Below, piece by piece: positions 8,258 through 18,619 of a DNA stretch of 21,189 nucleotides. The notes beneath the pieces were generated by a model, which saw only the letters and a list, made by a program, of their open reading frames with translations, searched no databases and had not been told where the DNA came from. Source of the stretch: Asterionellopsis glacialis (taxonomy: Eukaryota > Bacillariophyta > Plagiogrammaphyceae > Rhaphoneidales > Asterionellopsidaceae); the NCBI GenBank assembly GCA_014885115.2, contig WKLE02002363.1, forward strand, positions 9,136 through 30,324, read 5' to 3'. The stretch's first letter is position 1. Each line of letters opens with the position of its first letter. Both the position numbers and the translations under genes were made by a program.

Positions 8258-9244
8258 ATGAGAATGATGTCGCCCAGAATTGTAGATATGGCAAGTTTGG
8301 CTCGATTTATGATGAGTTCTGACTGTCAATCAATCACGTTTTTGACCGGAGCTGGTGTTTCAGTTGCATCGGGAATTCCTGACTTTCGAAGTCCGGGAGG
8401 TATGTACGATACTCTTCGACCTGAACTAATTACTGCTACCGACCGACAGAGACGAATGATGGTGGACGATCCAACCAATGTCGTTTCAAAGGAAATTTTC
8501 GAACAAACGTCATTACCTTATTTAGAAGTTCGTCGGCCGTTTATTTTAGGGACTGCTACTCAAAAATGGAAGGCTACTATTGCTCATAGATTCATGGAAC
8601 TCGTAGAAACTAAAACATCCAAATTGAAACGAATTTATACTCAAAATATAGATGGTCTGGATTACCAGTGTGATAAAATACCTCAAGATAAAATTATTAA
8701 TGTCCATGGTGCTCTCTCTGAAGCATCCTGTGAAGCTTGTCAACAGCCTATGGACTATGGAGAATTCATTTCATGCCTCAAAACACAAATCAAAGACATA
8801 TACAAACAGGATCCTGATGCACCCCAAAAATCAACACCAATAGTATGTCCAAATTGTGGTGCACCTCAGGTGAAACCCACAACAGTTCTGTTTGGAGGTG
8901 CCATGCCACGTGATTTCTTTGACAAAGTGGAAGATGATTGTGAAAAAACAGATTTGCTTTTCATTGCTGGAACTTCCCTAGTAGTGGCACCGGCCAACAG
9001 TTTGGTATTCCTTGTTCCCGAAAGTGCTGCTCGAGTTGTAGTGAATATGGAGCCAGTTGGGGCTGATATAGCTTTGGATCCGATTGATTATAGTGACAAG
9101 AATGGTAGAGATTTCTTTGCTCAAGGGGCGTGCGATGAGATGTTTCTAGAACTAATTCAAGAATTGGGGTGGATGGATGATCTCAAACAAATTATAGAGA
9201 AGCTCCCAGCGAAAAGTGCTGCCCTTGTACAACAAGCAAAATAA
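8258..9244 (+). CDS. Sir2-family NAD+-dependent protein deacylase (sirtuin)
   Basis: Intronless, 328 residues, TAA stop overlapping an AATAAA. Sirtuins remove acyl groups from lysines, consuming NAD+ and releasing nicotinamide and O-acyl-ADP-ribose. All landmarks are present: GAGVSVASGIPDFRS (31-45) NAD+ site, TQNID (128-132), catalytic His150 in NVHGAL, zinc cysteines C158/C161 and C197/C200 (CEAC and CPNC), GTSLVV (238-243) and VNMEP (262-266). The full-length GIPDFRSPGG and the zinc module spacing suit a class I (SIRT1-3/Hst2-like) enzyme, though the phrase VKPTTVLFGGAMP differs from the common KPDIVFFGE form, so the class is tentative. Start at 8258 is the first ATG in frame; several more (residues 3, 4, 11) follow before the NAD+ site, so the true start could be a few codons later. 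No clear targeting peptide, so nuclear or cytosolic location is plausible. The next gene is convergent, 28 bp away. Confidence 0.93.
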   Translation: MRMMSPRIVDMASLARFMMSSDCQSITFLTGAGVSVASGIPDFRSPGGMYDTLRPELITATDRQRRMMVDDPTNVVSKEIFEQTSLPYLEVRRPFILGTATQKWKATIAHRFMELVETKTSKLKRIYTQNIDGLDYQCDKIPQDKIINVHGALSEASCEACQQPMDYGEFISCLKTQIKDIYKQDPDAPQKSTPIVCPNCGAPQVKPTTVLFGGAMPRDFFDKVEDDCEKTDLLFIAGTSLVVAPANSLVFLVPESAARVVVNMEPVGADIALDPIDYSDKNGRDFFAQGACDEMFLELIQELGWMDDLKQIIEKLPAKSAALVQQAK

Positions 9245-9272
9245 AAATTGGTAAACTTTGTAGAAAATTATA

Positions 9273-9575
9273 TTAGGAGTTTAAAAGTTCGAGCAGTTCT
9301 GTTGCGTCCTCTAGTAATCTAGTATTTCGAACAGATACATATCCTCCTTGAGATGGACTGAGAGTTTTGCAAGAATATTCTGTTGCTTTCCCACTGAATC
9401 CAGGTACATATTCTGCGTTTCCTCTGCAGTGTTCTGAAATGAGCTTCACCCCAAGTTCAGTCTCGTGCAAAATGAATATTGCTCGAGAGCATTTCTCATG
9501 AACCGCTCTTAAAAAGTGGGGACGATGTTGGTTGGCTTCTAAAAGTAAATTATAGTAGCCTTTGCGCAAAAACAT
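9273..9575 (-). CDS. Unrecognised protein, 3' exon; in-frame TAG just upstream
   Basis: I do not recognise this family. The clear part encodes 100 residues from ATG at 9575 to TAA at 9273-9275, a mixed soluble sequence (e.g. HRPHFLRAVHEKCSRAIFIL, residues 17-36) ending in a leucine-rich helix (LLEDATELLELLNS). It is the 3' neighbour of the sirtuin, transcribed toward it with 28 bp between stops, which fits a real gene end. Upstream in the same frame, codons remain open through 9671, broken only by TAG at 9593-9591. A good acceptor (TTTTCAG) lies at 9672-9678, which would begin an exon reading ASILIGDDSFHG; alternatively GCTAG itself may be an acceptor and the exon begins at 9590. So the gene is either truncated by a nonsense change, spliced differently, or starts at 9575. 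Upstream exons are not resolved. Confidence 0.45.
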   Translation of the reverse strand: MFLRKGYYNLLLEANQHRPHFLRAVHEKCSRAIFILHETELGVKLISEHCRGNAEYVPGFSGKATEYSCKTLSPSQGGYVSVRNTRLLEDATELLELLNS

Positions 9576-9671
9576 TAAGAAGTGAGCATCCTAGCGCAGA
9601 TCTTTGAACGAAAAGGAAGATTTCCCGTGGGCAGTTCCATGGAAAGAATCGTCCCCGATTAGAATCGAAGC

Positions 9672-10249
9672 CTGAAAACCAAACATTCTTCATATTCTAG
9701 ATATTAAACTAGTCATTTATTCTAATTCACCATTCTCTTCTTGCCAAATGTATAGACGTATGAGATTTTGTTTCCTCTGGTGTGACTTCGTTTTCGTTGG
9801 GTTCTACTCTCTTAGTGGCAGGTCGCCTTCTATGCTTAAATCCGAATGTAGTTAATAAGAATAAGTCGGGATGCAATGGAAATCATTTTGCTCTCATCTA
9901 CGAAAAGAGACACCACAAAGTTTCGGTTTGCTTAATTTTTTCTAATATTAAATACATAGTTCTGAAATAATAATTCTTCCGTTCTTTGCTCGCTATAGTT
10001 GATGGTACATGAATTTCATCCTAATCCTGATCGTTCTTGTTTTCGCAGGAAAAAGGTGGGGAATAGCAATTGTTGATGAGAGACGTACGATGTGCATGAC
10101 GCTGGCAAATGACCATCCTATTGAGTGACCATCCAGCATGTGTACACATCATGAACATCGTCATCAATATGGGTAAAAACAACACACGGTGTGATGAAGT
10201 GGTGTATGCGTGTCTCCACCCCCTCCCGCAGTCATGGTCACATAAATAT
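9672..10249. other. Intergenic region or unresolved upstream exons
   Basis: About 580 bp. Minus-strand frames around 9740-9890 are open for roughly 50 codons and end near a GTGAAT that could be a donor for the gene at 9273-9575, but no frame joins convincingly. The small plus-strand frames (9782-9970, 10109-10297) show no family features. No RNA gene or repeat seen. Confidence 0.4.
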
Positions 10250-10495
10250 TTACTCGAACAGCCCTTGCGTTTTGGTAGGGTAGTTGACGCGAACTAATCG
10301 TTCAGGTGCTTTACGGGGTGCAGTACCTGCAAAGGCACCCGAAGCAACAGCAGGTTTGTCATATCCAAAAACAGACGGAGCCAACATGTTGTCGACCATG
10401 TGACTCATGGAGGAGAGTTCTTGTCCAATAGCTTTGTTCAATTCACGATCCAAAGAGGGCATGATAGCCTTGGTGATTGCTTGACGGAGAGCCAT
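10250..10495 (-). CDS. Unrecognised small protein, 81 residues
   Basis: Not a family I recognise. It reads from ATG at 10495 in a strong context (CAACCATGG) to TAA at 10250-10252. The N-terminal 28 residues (starting MALRQAITKAIMPSLDREL) can form an amphipathic helix with basic and hydrophobic residues, like a mitochondrial presequence or a membrane-surface helix, although it includes acidic residues. The middle is methionine-rich (SSMSHMVDNML), and the tail has small residues and then RLVRVNYPTKTQGLFE with several basic residues. No signal peptide or membrane span. Codon use (CTC, CGT, GAC, AAG, GCC) looks like that of psbU and V-ATPase c, favouring a real and well-expressed gene. It is the last gene before the CpG-free block. 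Could be a small organellar complex subunit; that is a guess. Confidence 0.6.
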   Translation of the reverse strand: MALRQAITKAIMPSLDRELNKAIGQELSSMSHMVDNMLAPSVFGYDKPAVASGAFAGTAPRKAPERLVRVNYPTKTQGLFE

Positions 10496-11166
10496 GGTTG
10501 ATGTTATGTTGTAGATTCGAGTTCTTCTGTGGAAAAAAATGTTGTGGTTGAAGTTATGCGTTCCGATAGAGAGGCAAACAGTTGCTACGAGTCTAGTTTT
10601 GTGCTGACCAAGATCTTTTTTTTCATGCGCGTAAGCAGTGCTAGCCTCGATTCTTGTTCTTGTCTTTGATCATCATCGGCATTGGTACGTGTTTTTGCAT
10701 ACGTCGGCACGTTCTATTCGAAGCAATTTTAGTCATGCTAAAAATGCGAAAGAACCCGGAAGTGATGCATACAGTCGCGAATTCCGTCGAAAAACTGCTC
10801 AGAAGCTGAGATTCAGATCCATGTGTTTGTCTTCCACGTGAATACCACGTAGAATCGTACTTGGTCATGCGAATACAAGGAAAGCGGAGGGAATTGGAGG
10901 AGTTCGCGTTTTTTTTTTTTTCGTTTTGGAGGGGAGAGTCCAATTTGACCATGGAAGATGACCTGCAAGAGTGACACTGCCACCATTGACAACTAACTCA
11001 AGAACACCACCCGTGGAAGTTGGTACCAATATGGTACTACCTCTGATTGTTCCGCACCAAGACCAAGACTTATAGAAATGCAAAAGGACAAATCTACAAG
11101 AATTCTATGGCTTTGCTGAGTCTGGTGAAATAGAACCTTCCTTAGGCACAGGCATTCATAAAAGCG
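10496..11166. promoter_or_regulatory. Upstream region of the 81-codon gene and left border of the CpG-free block
   Basis: About 670 bp. CpG is normal until about 10,925 and then thins; the last CpG before the block is at 11165-11166. CACGTG (G-box/E-box) at 10835-10840 is followed by a second CCACGT. T-runs occur at 10616-10623 and 10910-10921. The short frames here on both strands are overlapping, featureless and not called as genes. Confidence 0.45.
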
Positions 11167-11971
11167 CCAAGTTGTCACTCACATTTGTATCCAGGATTAA
11201 CAAGAAATAGATCAAGGACAGAGTGGGATTTGTTGTCCCTTGGGGCAGAAGAAGGAAAGGTGCTGGCAAGCAGTAAGTGTTGATTTGGGACACTCCAAAA
11301 AGACTGGGTCCTTGTTGCTTTGCTAGAAGAAAACTTGTTCTTCTAAATTTAATAGAAGAAGATCAGCATTAAAGCAATTGATACTATGTATACCATCTCC
11401 ACCAAAGCACAGTGAAGACAAACCTTAGTGTTTCATTTATTCAGAGATTCTTTGATTCTTTTGGGCCTTCTTCAAGAAAATTCCTCTGCAACAAAATTAT
11501 AATGATAACAGTGCTAGTAAACAAATACCATATATATAAATATTAAAAAAGGAATGAAGAGCATCTCAATTTTGTGATAAAAATTCCACCCCAGTTTGTG
11601 AAGTTTGAGGATGCTGAAAAAGAGTTTTAAAGGCCATGAGATGTTTAGTAGTAGAAGAGCCAGAAGTCATCCTTTTGTTATTGTAAAAATGAACCTATTT
11701 GCAGATCAACAGTGACCACTTTCAGAAATTCATACAACATCATAGAAATACTGATGACAATTGAAGAAGATAAGCATCCAACTTTATATGCCATTGGTGA
11801 TAGTAACCATAATTTAGCTGACTTTTCTATCTTTCATCATGTATAATGCTTTTATTGGTTAGTTGCTAAGAAGATATTGTATTGATTTAGATCACATTGC
11901 AATAATTCATGACTCTGGTGGTGTGGTGGGTCCTTTGATGTGATTCTTACATACTTCTCTAAAATGCTCTG

Positions 11972-12076
11972 GGGGGACTTGATGGACAACCTCTTGAGAT
12001 AACTTTGGTTCCTTCTCAAATGATGAGTCCAGAACTAAATCCAATAGAATTAAGTTGGAACTTGTTGTTGGTATTA
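11972..12076 (+). pseudogene. Fragment resembling the C-terminal catalytic motif of a DDE transposase
   Basis: One frame reads GLDGQPLEITLVPS, then SPELNPIELSWNLL (12026-12067), and stops soon after. The pattern SPxLNPIExxW is the hallmark around the last acidic residue (E) of Tc1/mariner and IS630-type DDE transposases. Upstream, a different frame near 11899-11930 (AIIHDSGG) might be the second aspartate region, implying a frameshift. No complete transposase or terminal repeats are visible, so this is a decayed copy. Identification rests on one motif; moderate confidence. Confidence 0.45.
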
Positions 12077-14253
12077 TCAGGTTGGTAGTAGTTATGACAC
12101 TGACACCAGATCAGCTCACAGGGCATATATTAGGATTGTTGCCTCCATTCATGATAATTTTAAATGATTGCAGATCATTTTATGTATGTCAACAATTTCA
12201 AAAACTATGTTAAATGTGGATGTACAACTTTTTCTTTTCAATGGTTCCAATACCACTTGTATGTAATATGGGACACCACTGTACTAGCATAACAAAATAC
12301 TACAATCAGCACATTCTTTACTCACTCTCTGCTATCTCTATTTGTCTTATACTACTCTACCTTCATATACTATTCTTGTTTTTCTATTGTTCTTCTTAGC
12401 AGCTATTCCTATGCTGTTAGATCTATTAATTTCTATGATTGATTGTCTTTGGTGTCATTGTTCCTTGGTGGTTTGCTGCTACCATTGTTACTTGGTGGTG
12501 CCTTTCCTTTTCATTAAGAAGCATAGTGTCACCTACTAGTGCTGCAGTAGTTACTTGTTCACTGACTAAGTATGGAATAAAAACTAGTATAGCTGTTCTT
12601 CTTGCAGATATCAGATTGTAAAAGTCACACACCAACTCAGTATTTTTGGTATCTGTTGTATATAGATTCTTTTTTACTTTTGTTCTACTTACACTTATTT
12701 TATGCTGTGTCCTATATTTTGAATCACATTGTTGTGTACCTCCTGTTTTATAGGCTACACATGTGTCTCCTGTGCAACTATTGAAAAATCACTTTAAGTG
12801 CTTATTAGTACCATTTTAGATGTTGGCATTCTCACATGGAAATTTGTACTTCTTGGATCTCCTTTAGAAAATTTGTAGTACAGCACTCTGAGGTTACAGA
12901 GTATGCTGCAGATTTTATAACAACAATTTGGACACACAAAAGAAGGCATCATTAATCTTCAATCAACACCTGTTGGATTCTTATTGTATATTTGTCCTTT
13001 TTAGTAGATCTGCTGACCTTGTAAATCAACATAAATTTAAAGCAAAACCTGTGTTTATTGATGATGAAGATAAAAGAAAAATGTTTCCCAATGGCATGAG
13101 CTGATTATCAGGTCTGAACACATCAAACCATTAATTTTATAACCCTCTAGATATAATACAGGAGAACTAAAGCACTCTTAAATGACTATTTGTACCATGA
13201 TCAAGTTTGAAATATTGCCACCAGTGCTATTGCTGCTGCAGTAGCACTCAAAATTTTATAATAACTGCTACTTTGAATGTACTCAATTTTGAAAAGGTAC
13301 AGTTAGTGGCAATATATTCTAGACAAAGAAAATTAATTATAAGTAGGAAATCTTTTACTTCTCTGGTTCCACTGGCTGACCTGTCTAAATTATAGGGTGC
13401 TAACATCAAAGTAATCTCTTTCAGACAACTGCTTTAGACAAAGTGTGGGTCCCAGTGAAAGTACTAAAGTAAATTGAAGTAAACAATTTTAAGCAAAACT
13501 TAAAAATCACTTTTAAAGCAAACTCAAAGGTTAGAAAAGCGAAATGTTATTTTTAGTTCTTATTGTATAACATGGACTTCTTTTTGATTGGTCACCTGAG
13601 GCAATACTTGGACTTCCAGAAAATGCTACCCTCCTCCCCCCAATTAATTTTCACTCATGGTGGGGCGATAGGAAATGCATAAGGAAGCAACTGGCATGGA
13701 AACATCCTTTGAAAATAATTAATACATAGTACACAGAAAAAATATACAAGATTAGAATTACAGCACATTGTGTATGAGTGATATTGCTTACAAATTTGTT
13801 TTGTGTTGGACAGCTTTAGCCAGTGGAGACAAAAGCTGAATCATTTTTCTGGCAGATACTACAGATATGTGATCTTCATCAATGTAGAAAGGAAAATAAC
13901 TGGGTTTCCTTCAATTGTAAAATAATTTAACTACACCTATTCAGAAAATAATTTGAAGCATAAAATGTGATTTAGCTTAAGCAAATGCTGAAAATTAGGT
14001 AGATATTGTAGAAGTGATATGAAACATTGGTGTGGCATTTATTACTAGAACTGGTGAGTAGTTGGTGAGTAAGACAGTACTACTAGTAGTATTTATTATA
14101 ACAATAATTTGTACAAATTACTCAACTATCTACTATGGTGGACTTTAGAGTCAACAAGTATGTAAGTTGAAAACTCATTATCTTGTCATAGTGGGTAACT
14201 ATTATGTGGGTTCATGTATTTGTACATGTATTTCTTTTGTCGTGAATGTGTAC

Positions 14254-14271
14254 ATCCTAGGATCCTAGGAT
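14254..14271. repeat. 18-bp perfect palindrome
   Basis: ATCCTAGGATCCTAGGAT is its own reverse complement and is made of overlapping CCTAGGAT units. It lies 28 bp before the CT microsatellite. Function unknown. Confidence 0.6.
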
Positions 14272-14295
14272 AACTGTTTTTCTGTTTTTTATTAT

Positions 14296-14298
<3 letters not shown>

Positions 14299-14338
<40 letters not shown>
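14299..14338 (+). repeat. (CT)20 microsatellite followed by T-rich tract
   Basis: Forty bases of uninterrupted CT, then T-runs with single C interruptions to about 14368. A simple-sequence tract likely to vary in length between strains. Confidence 0.95.
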
Positions 14339-14341
<3 letters not shown>

Positions 14342-16793
14342 TTTTTTTTCTTTTTTTTTCTTCTCTCTTGATTCCTTTATATGTGTGTGCAGATTTTTAA
14401 GATGTGAATGGAATTGTGGACTAAGAGGTATGCTAGAATTTATTATTTATGTCATGTCACACAAAGAAGTGGTGATTTTTCCATCTTTCATGCAAAATGT
14501 ATCCATTCCTAAAGGTAATCCTTTATCACAAAAACATACAAAATTTCTAGGAGAACAAGTATGTGACATGGGTGCAAGGCTGGCTAGGTTTTTATTTACT
14601 GTACCAAATCTGGTGGGTTTATTGAATCTATATATCTGTTCCTTAACAAGTTCCTGGCTACATGATGTTATAAATTTTGGATAAACATATAGAGAGGTAG
14701 TTTGTCATGAAAGGAATAAGATTATAGAGGATTTATTTTGCTACAAAGTATTTGTAAATCTAGTATTTCTGGTAGAATGAGTGGCAATAATGTGTTGACT
14801 GCAATTAGATTTATTGCAGGACATTTTTGTCATCCACTACTATTACTAAAATCAAAAAATTTTCTGTGTCCTTTTTTAAGTTGTTTTGTTTCATTGTCAA
14901 TAAAGAATAAGTCATAATCAGTGGATATACTAGACCATTCAGAAGTGGATTACTTCTTCTTTAGCATTAAAGGAATTAAATGGGATGCTTTCAGTGCTTT
15001 GCAATATCTGAATAATTTATACTTAATGCAGCATTTTTAAATGTGATAATAACTTTACAACTCTGACTTGACAGCATTTTTAGGTTGTCAAATAGTGATA
15101 GTACTGGTATTAGTAGTAGGAATAGATTCTGCAGAATGGAGACAAATAATTAAGCAAAGATTTTCTGGAAGACCTAAGTCTGACATAGACACATTTAAGT
15201 AATTAGTAAGAAATATTATTATTATTATGTTTGCATTATCATGGCTTGAATAGAGAGTACTATAGCAGCATGAGAAATAAAAAATTAAGAAATTGGTCAT
15301 TAGCTAATCGTTTCATGTTTGCGCATGTTTTCAAATAGTAAGAGAATTGTGTATACTCTCCATCATCATTCTTGATGCTTTTTGTATTACTTATATCAGT
15401 ATGACAATTCTTATAGTACGGAGTTGCTCAGAAAGGAGCTCTGAATGGAACAACAAATATCTAAAAGAGAGAGAGAAAAGAGCTATAAAACAAATAAATC
15501 TTTTTCAATGATGTTATCAGGAATAAAATTAAGGAGTAAGATGGTACAAGTACAGTTGAAAATAGTGCAATATAGAGAACAAGAACTAGTGGAACACCAA
15601 AAGAAAGGTACCAAAGAAAAGTTTTTGATAGTGGACTGGCTCAGGACAAGAAAAACAAAAACTGTAAGAAAATATGGAGGAAAAGAACAAGGTGGAGGTC
15701 AATTTGTCAGCAAAATAAGGGTGCTGAACAAATTATTGTGTATTTAAAATTTAAAGTACAAGAAATTTGTCAGTTCAAGAACATGTGGCCAGCATGAACA
15801 ACAATATTAGAGAACAAAAATTGAGGAATGTATTGTGCATGTGTTATGCTACTTTTTGGCATGGTAATTTTGTTATTATCAAAGAAAAGCCTACTAAACC
15901 TAAAAGAAAAGCCACATTTCTTACACCTTTAACTTCTTGCACTTTTAAAACTGTGGTCAAATTCAAAAACTAAAGGTGACTATCCACCCCACAATACCAA
16001 AAAGGATGATTTAAAAGAACAGGTGCAATAATTATGGATAAGGATATCTGACATAAAGAAATTACATAGGTTGTGGCATATATTGTGTTACCAGTGAGCA
16101 ACACTATCTGTTTGCTAGATAACTCTAGATCAGTTATTACTTTGAGATAATAACATCTGAAGATCAAATTTCATAGCTCTGGCAAATATGCATGCCAGCA
16201 ATTATAAAACAAATGCACCATCTACTAGTGTGAATTAGACAAAGATTAAAATCAATTTAAAAAAATTGAGGCAGAATTTGGATTAAATAATTGCAAATAT
16301 CTCTTGGAATTCTCCTTTAGGGATATCTTAGTTATAACACAAAAACCAGCTGGATTTTGGTTCATCATTATATTTGTGTTCTGTTCAACCAGTGCATGGG
16401 ATTTTCAAAGAAGACATGGCACCTGAATTATTTGGATCTCCAGGTGGTAGAGTTGTGCTATTACTATTTTGGGTTATTTGCAATGATGCACAATGCACAT
16501 GCATTATGAATTCAAAATAACAGATGATGTTGGAATTTAATTCCACATCTATTTTTTAAATCTAGTAATGCCAAAGTTCTCAAACTGCAGTTGAAACCTA
16601 TTGTCCTTGAAAAGCTGCTCAGGAGCAGGACACTATAAAAGTTACCAAAATTGGTAGTAAATGCTCTGAGAGGTAAATATGGGAATTCAGTTGAGCAGTA
16701 TTCATGGTGAAAAGGTCCAGGTCCAGCATTACCAGAGAGGCACATAGAATCATAAGGTAAGCTAGGGTTTCAGGAGGCAGATGGTGTGACCTC

Positions 16794-16809
16794 CCTCCTC
16801 TAGAGGAGG
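16794..16809. repeat. 16-bp perfect palindrome
   Basis: CCTCCTCTAGAGGAGG is fully self-complementary. It lies 67 bp before the MITE-like block at 16876. Role unknown. Confidence 0.5.
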
Positions 16810-16875
16810 TAGTGTTTCTTTTGTAGCAGCACTATATGTACTATGTTAGTTTCCTTCCTCTACTTATGAGTACAG

Positions 16876-17111
16876 TCTCAAGCTTAGAATTTCATCCTAA
16901 ATAAGAAATTCCAAGCTTGAAAAATTGCATTGTTTCTTATTTTTTATATTTTAGGGCTAGGATTAAAAGAAACTTCACCAAGAAAAAAAAAATGACATTT
17001 ATTTTTTATATAAGGTTAATTTTTCATTGTGATGTCATGATTGCACCATTCAATAAGAAATGTTTCTTATTCCATATTGCTAGAAAATAAGAAATTTCAA
17101 GCTTGGAAAAA
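16876..17111. mobile_element. MITE-like block with imperfect terminal inverted repeats
   Basis: Left end TCTCAAGCTTAGAATTTC (16876-16893) matches the reverse complement of the right end around 17091-17108 at about 14 of 18 positions. A further near copy of the right end lies inside at 16899-16924, in direct orientation with 17085-17111 (about 25 of 27 positions). Another internal palindrome, AATAAGAAA-TG-TTTCTTATT, lies at 17052-17071. Length of about 236 bp and lack of coding fit a miniature element. No target-site duplication is evident, so the call is tentative. Confidence 0.35.
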
Positions 17112-18184
17112 TGTCAAGCATATCTTATTGGTGGATGTGGACTGTACTTCCTAAATCTAAATAGATCTAGCACTCCAGTACAAATTATTGTAAACCACTC
17201 ATCTTTGTTACTGTCCCACTGGTGGTGTATTTGTGCACTGGTGCAAAGAGGAGTTCTTGTTGACTAGATATTAGTAATTGGTGTACAGAGGCTTTTGTGT
17301 TTTCTTTGCAGTCTTGGCAAAGGGCTACCTCTACTATGCACTTTAGAAGAGTGGTTTTGTAGTTTTACTGTCTTGATAGATTTCTTTTTTCTCCACACTT
17401 TTCCTCCATTATCATGATGCTTGAGAGATGATATATCTATATTTTTCTATAAATGGAACAGTTCCAAAGTTGAGCTAGAACCCTTTAATAACAAAAAACC
17501 TATTCCTCTCAAAAGTAGCTGTACTAGAATTCACAATAAATTGTTCTCTCATTATCATAATCTTTTTATTCTCTTTTTTTGTTCAGTTGCCTGCCAATAG
17601 ATCTTTTGTGTAGCCTGTGACCATTGCTTTCTTGTAATACTATGGTCTGCATAATTATGTATATTAATTATATTATTCAGTAGCCTTTTCTTGCTTTCTC
17701 ATATACAGCAACCATGGTAAACACTTTCTTGGCAATATAAAAGAGTCTTAAACAAAGAAGAACCAATAAAAATATAATGTATTCTGCTTTTAGATAAATT
17801 GGGTCATGACCTTCTTTAAGCAATCATGTTTCAAAAATATTCCATCAAGAAGCTAATCCCCCCTCTGATCACAACTTACTACTTATTTGGATCCAACTTA
17901 CACCCTTACTAGTCCACTACAAGTAATCATTAGTGTTAACAGATACACTGATTGTACAAATTTGGTTTTCTTGATGTTCTTATCAGTGACACCATCAACC
18001 TCATCAAGCACTGGCAAAGCATGAAACTGTTAGTCTTTCATTCTAAATCCTGTAAGTTGAATGTGGTGGTTAGTAATTTGAATGATTCTTCTTACTTTTC
18101 ACATTGACTTACAAGTACCTTCTGGCTGAATAGTAACATTTGCAGACAAAAAATCATAAAATACAAGAAATGGTAGAATTGCAG

Positions 18185-18427
18185 AAGTTTCCAAAACCAT
18201 CTAACACACTATATTTTCCCTTCTTATTGTTTCTCACCAGTTTCACATTTTTAAAAAATCTTTCTGGTAGGGTGGTTATCGAATTTGGTATGAAAGATTG
18301 ATCTTACAAAGTTTCCAAAACCATTTAACACACCATATTCCCCCCTCTTATTTCTCACCTGTTTCACATTTCTTGAAAATCTTTTTGGTATGGTGGTTAT
18401 CAAAAATGGTATGAAAGATTGATCTTA
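18185..18427. repeat. Diverged tandem duplication, unit about 124 bp
   Basis: Copy 1 (18185-18308) and copy 2 (18309-18427) both begin AAGTTTCCAAAACCAT and end GATCTTA, with roughly 85% identity by eye and a few bases lost in copy 2. The one CpG of copy 1 (18280) corresponds to CA in copy 2, as expected for methyl-cytosine deamination. Confidence 0.85.
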
Positions 18428-18457
18428 TATGTTCAATCATCTATTCATATATCTAGA

Positions 18458-18619
18458 TGTGATGGTGTTACTGTCATCATTGACAATCCTGTTGCCAATG
18501 TCATGATGGATGATGGGTTGGCAATTTAGGCTGTTTTTAGAGTGATGAGCATGAAAAAGATGGAAAAAGGGGTAAATGTTGTCAAGATGTATTCTGTGGT
18601 AATAGATTCAAAGTGTTGA
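18458..18619 (+). pseudogene. Possible decayed coding fragment of unknown family
   Basis: A frame of 54 codons reads protein-like (VTVIIDNPVANVMMDDGLAI, then AVFRVM) with a single TAG at 18527-18529 before its TGA at the end. A CAG-to-TAG change would explain the internal stop. I cannot assign it to a family. Low confidence. Confidence 0.2.

Noticed and set aside
10638..11178. Several short frames on both strands
   Set aside because: They mutually overlap, lack any motif and sit in the upstream region of the 81-codon gene.
13042..13090. FIDD-like reading near 13053, resembling a reverse-transcriptase YxDD box
   Set aside because: Neighbouring sequence shows none of the other reverse-transcriptase motifs and stops follow quickly.
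14385..14684. 99-codon plus-strand frame in the CpG-free block
   Set aside because: No domain recognised; in AT-rich decayed DNA a frame this long can occur by chance. Possibly a relic, but unsupported.
15445..15747. 100-codon Lys/Gln-rich plus-strand frame
   Set aside because: Its Lys/Gln/Glu content follows from A-rich composition; no motif identified.
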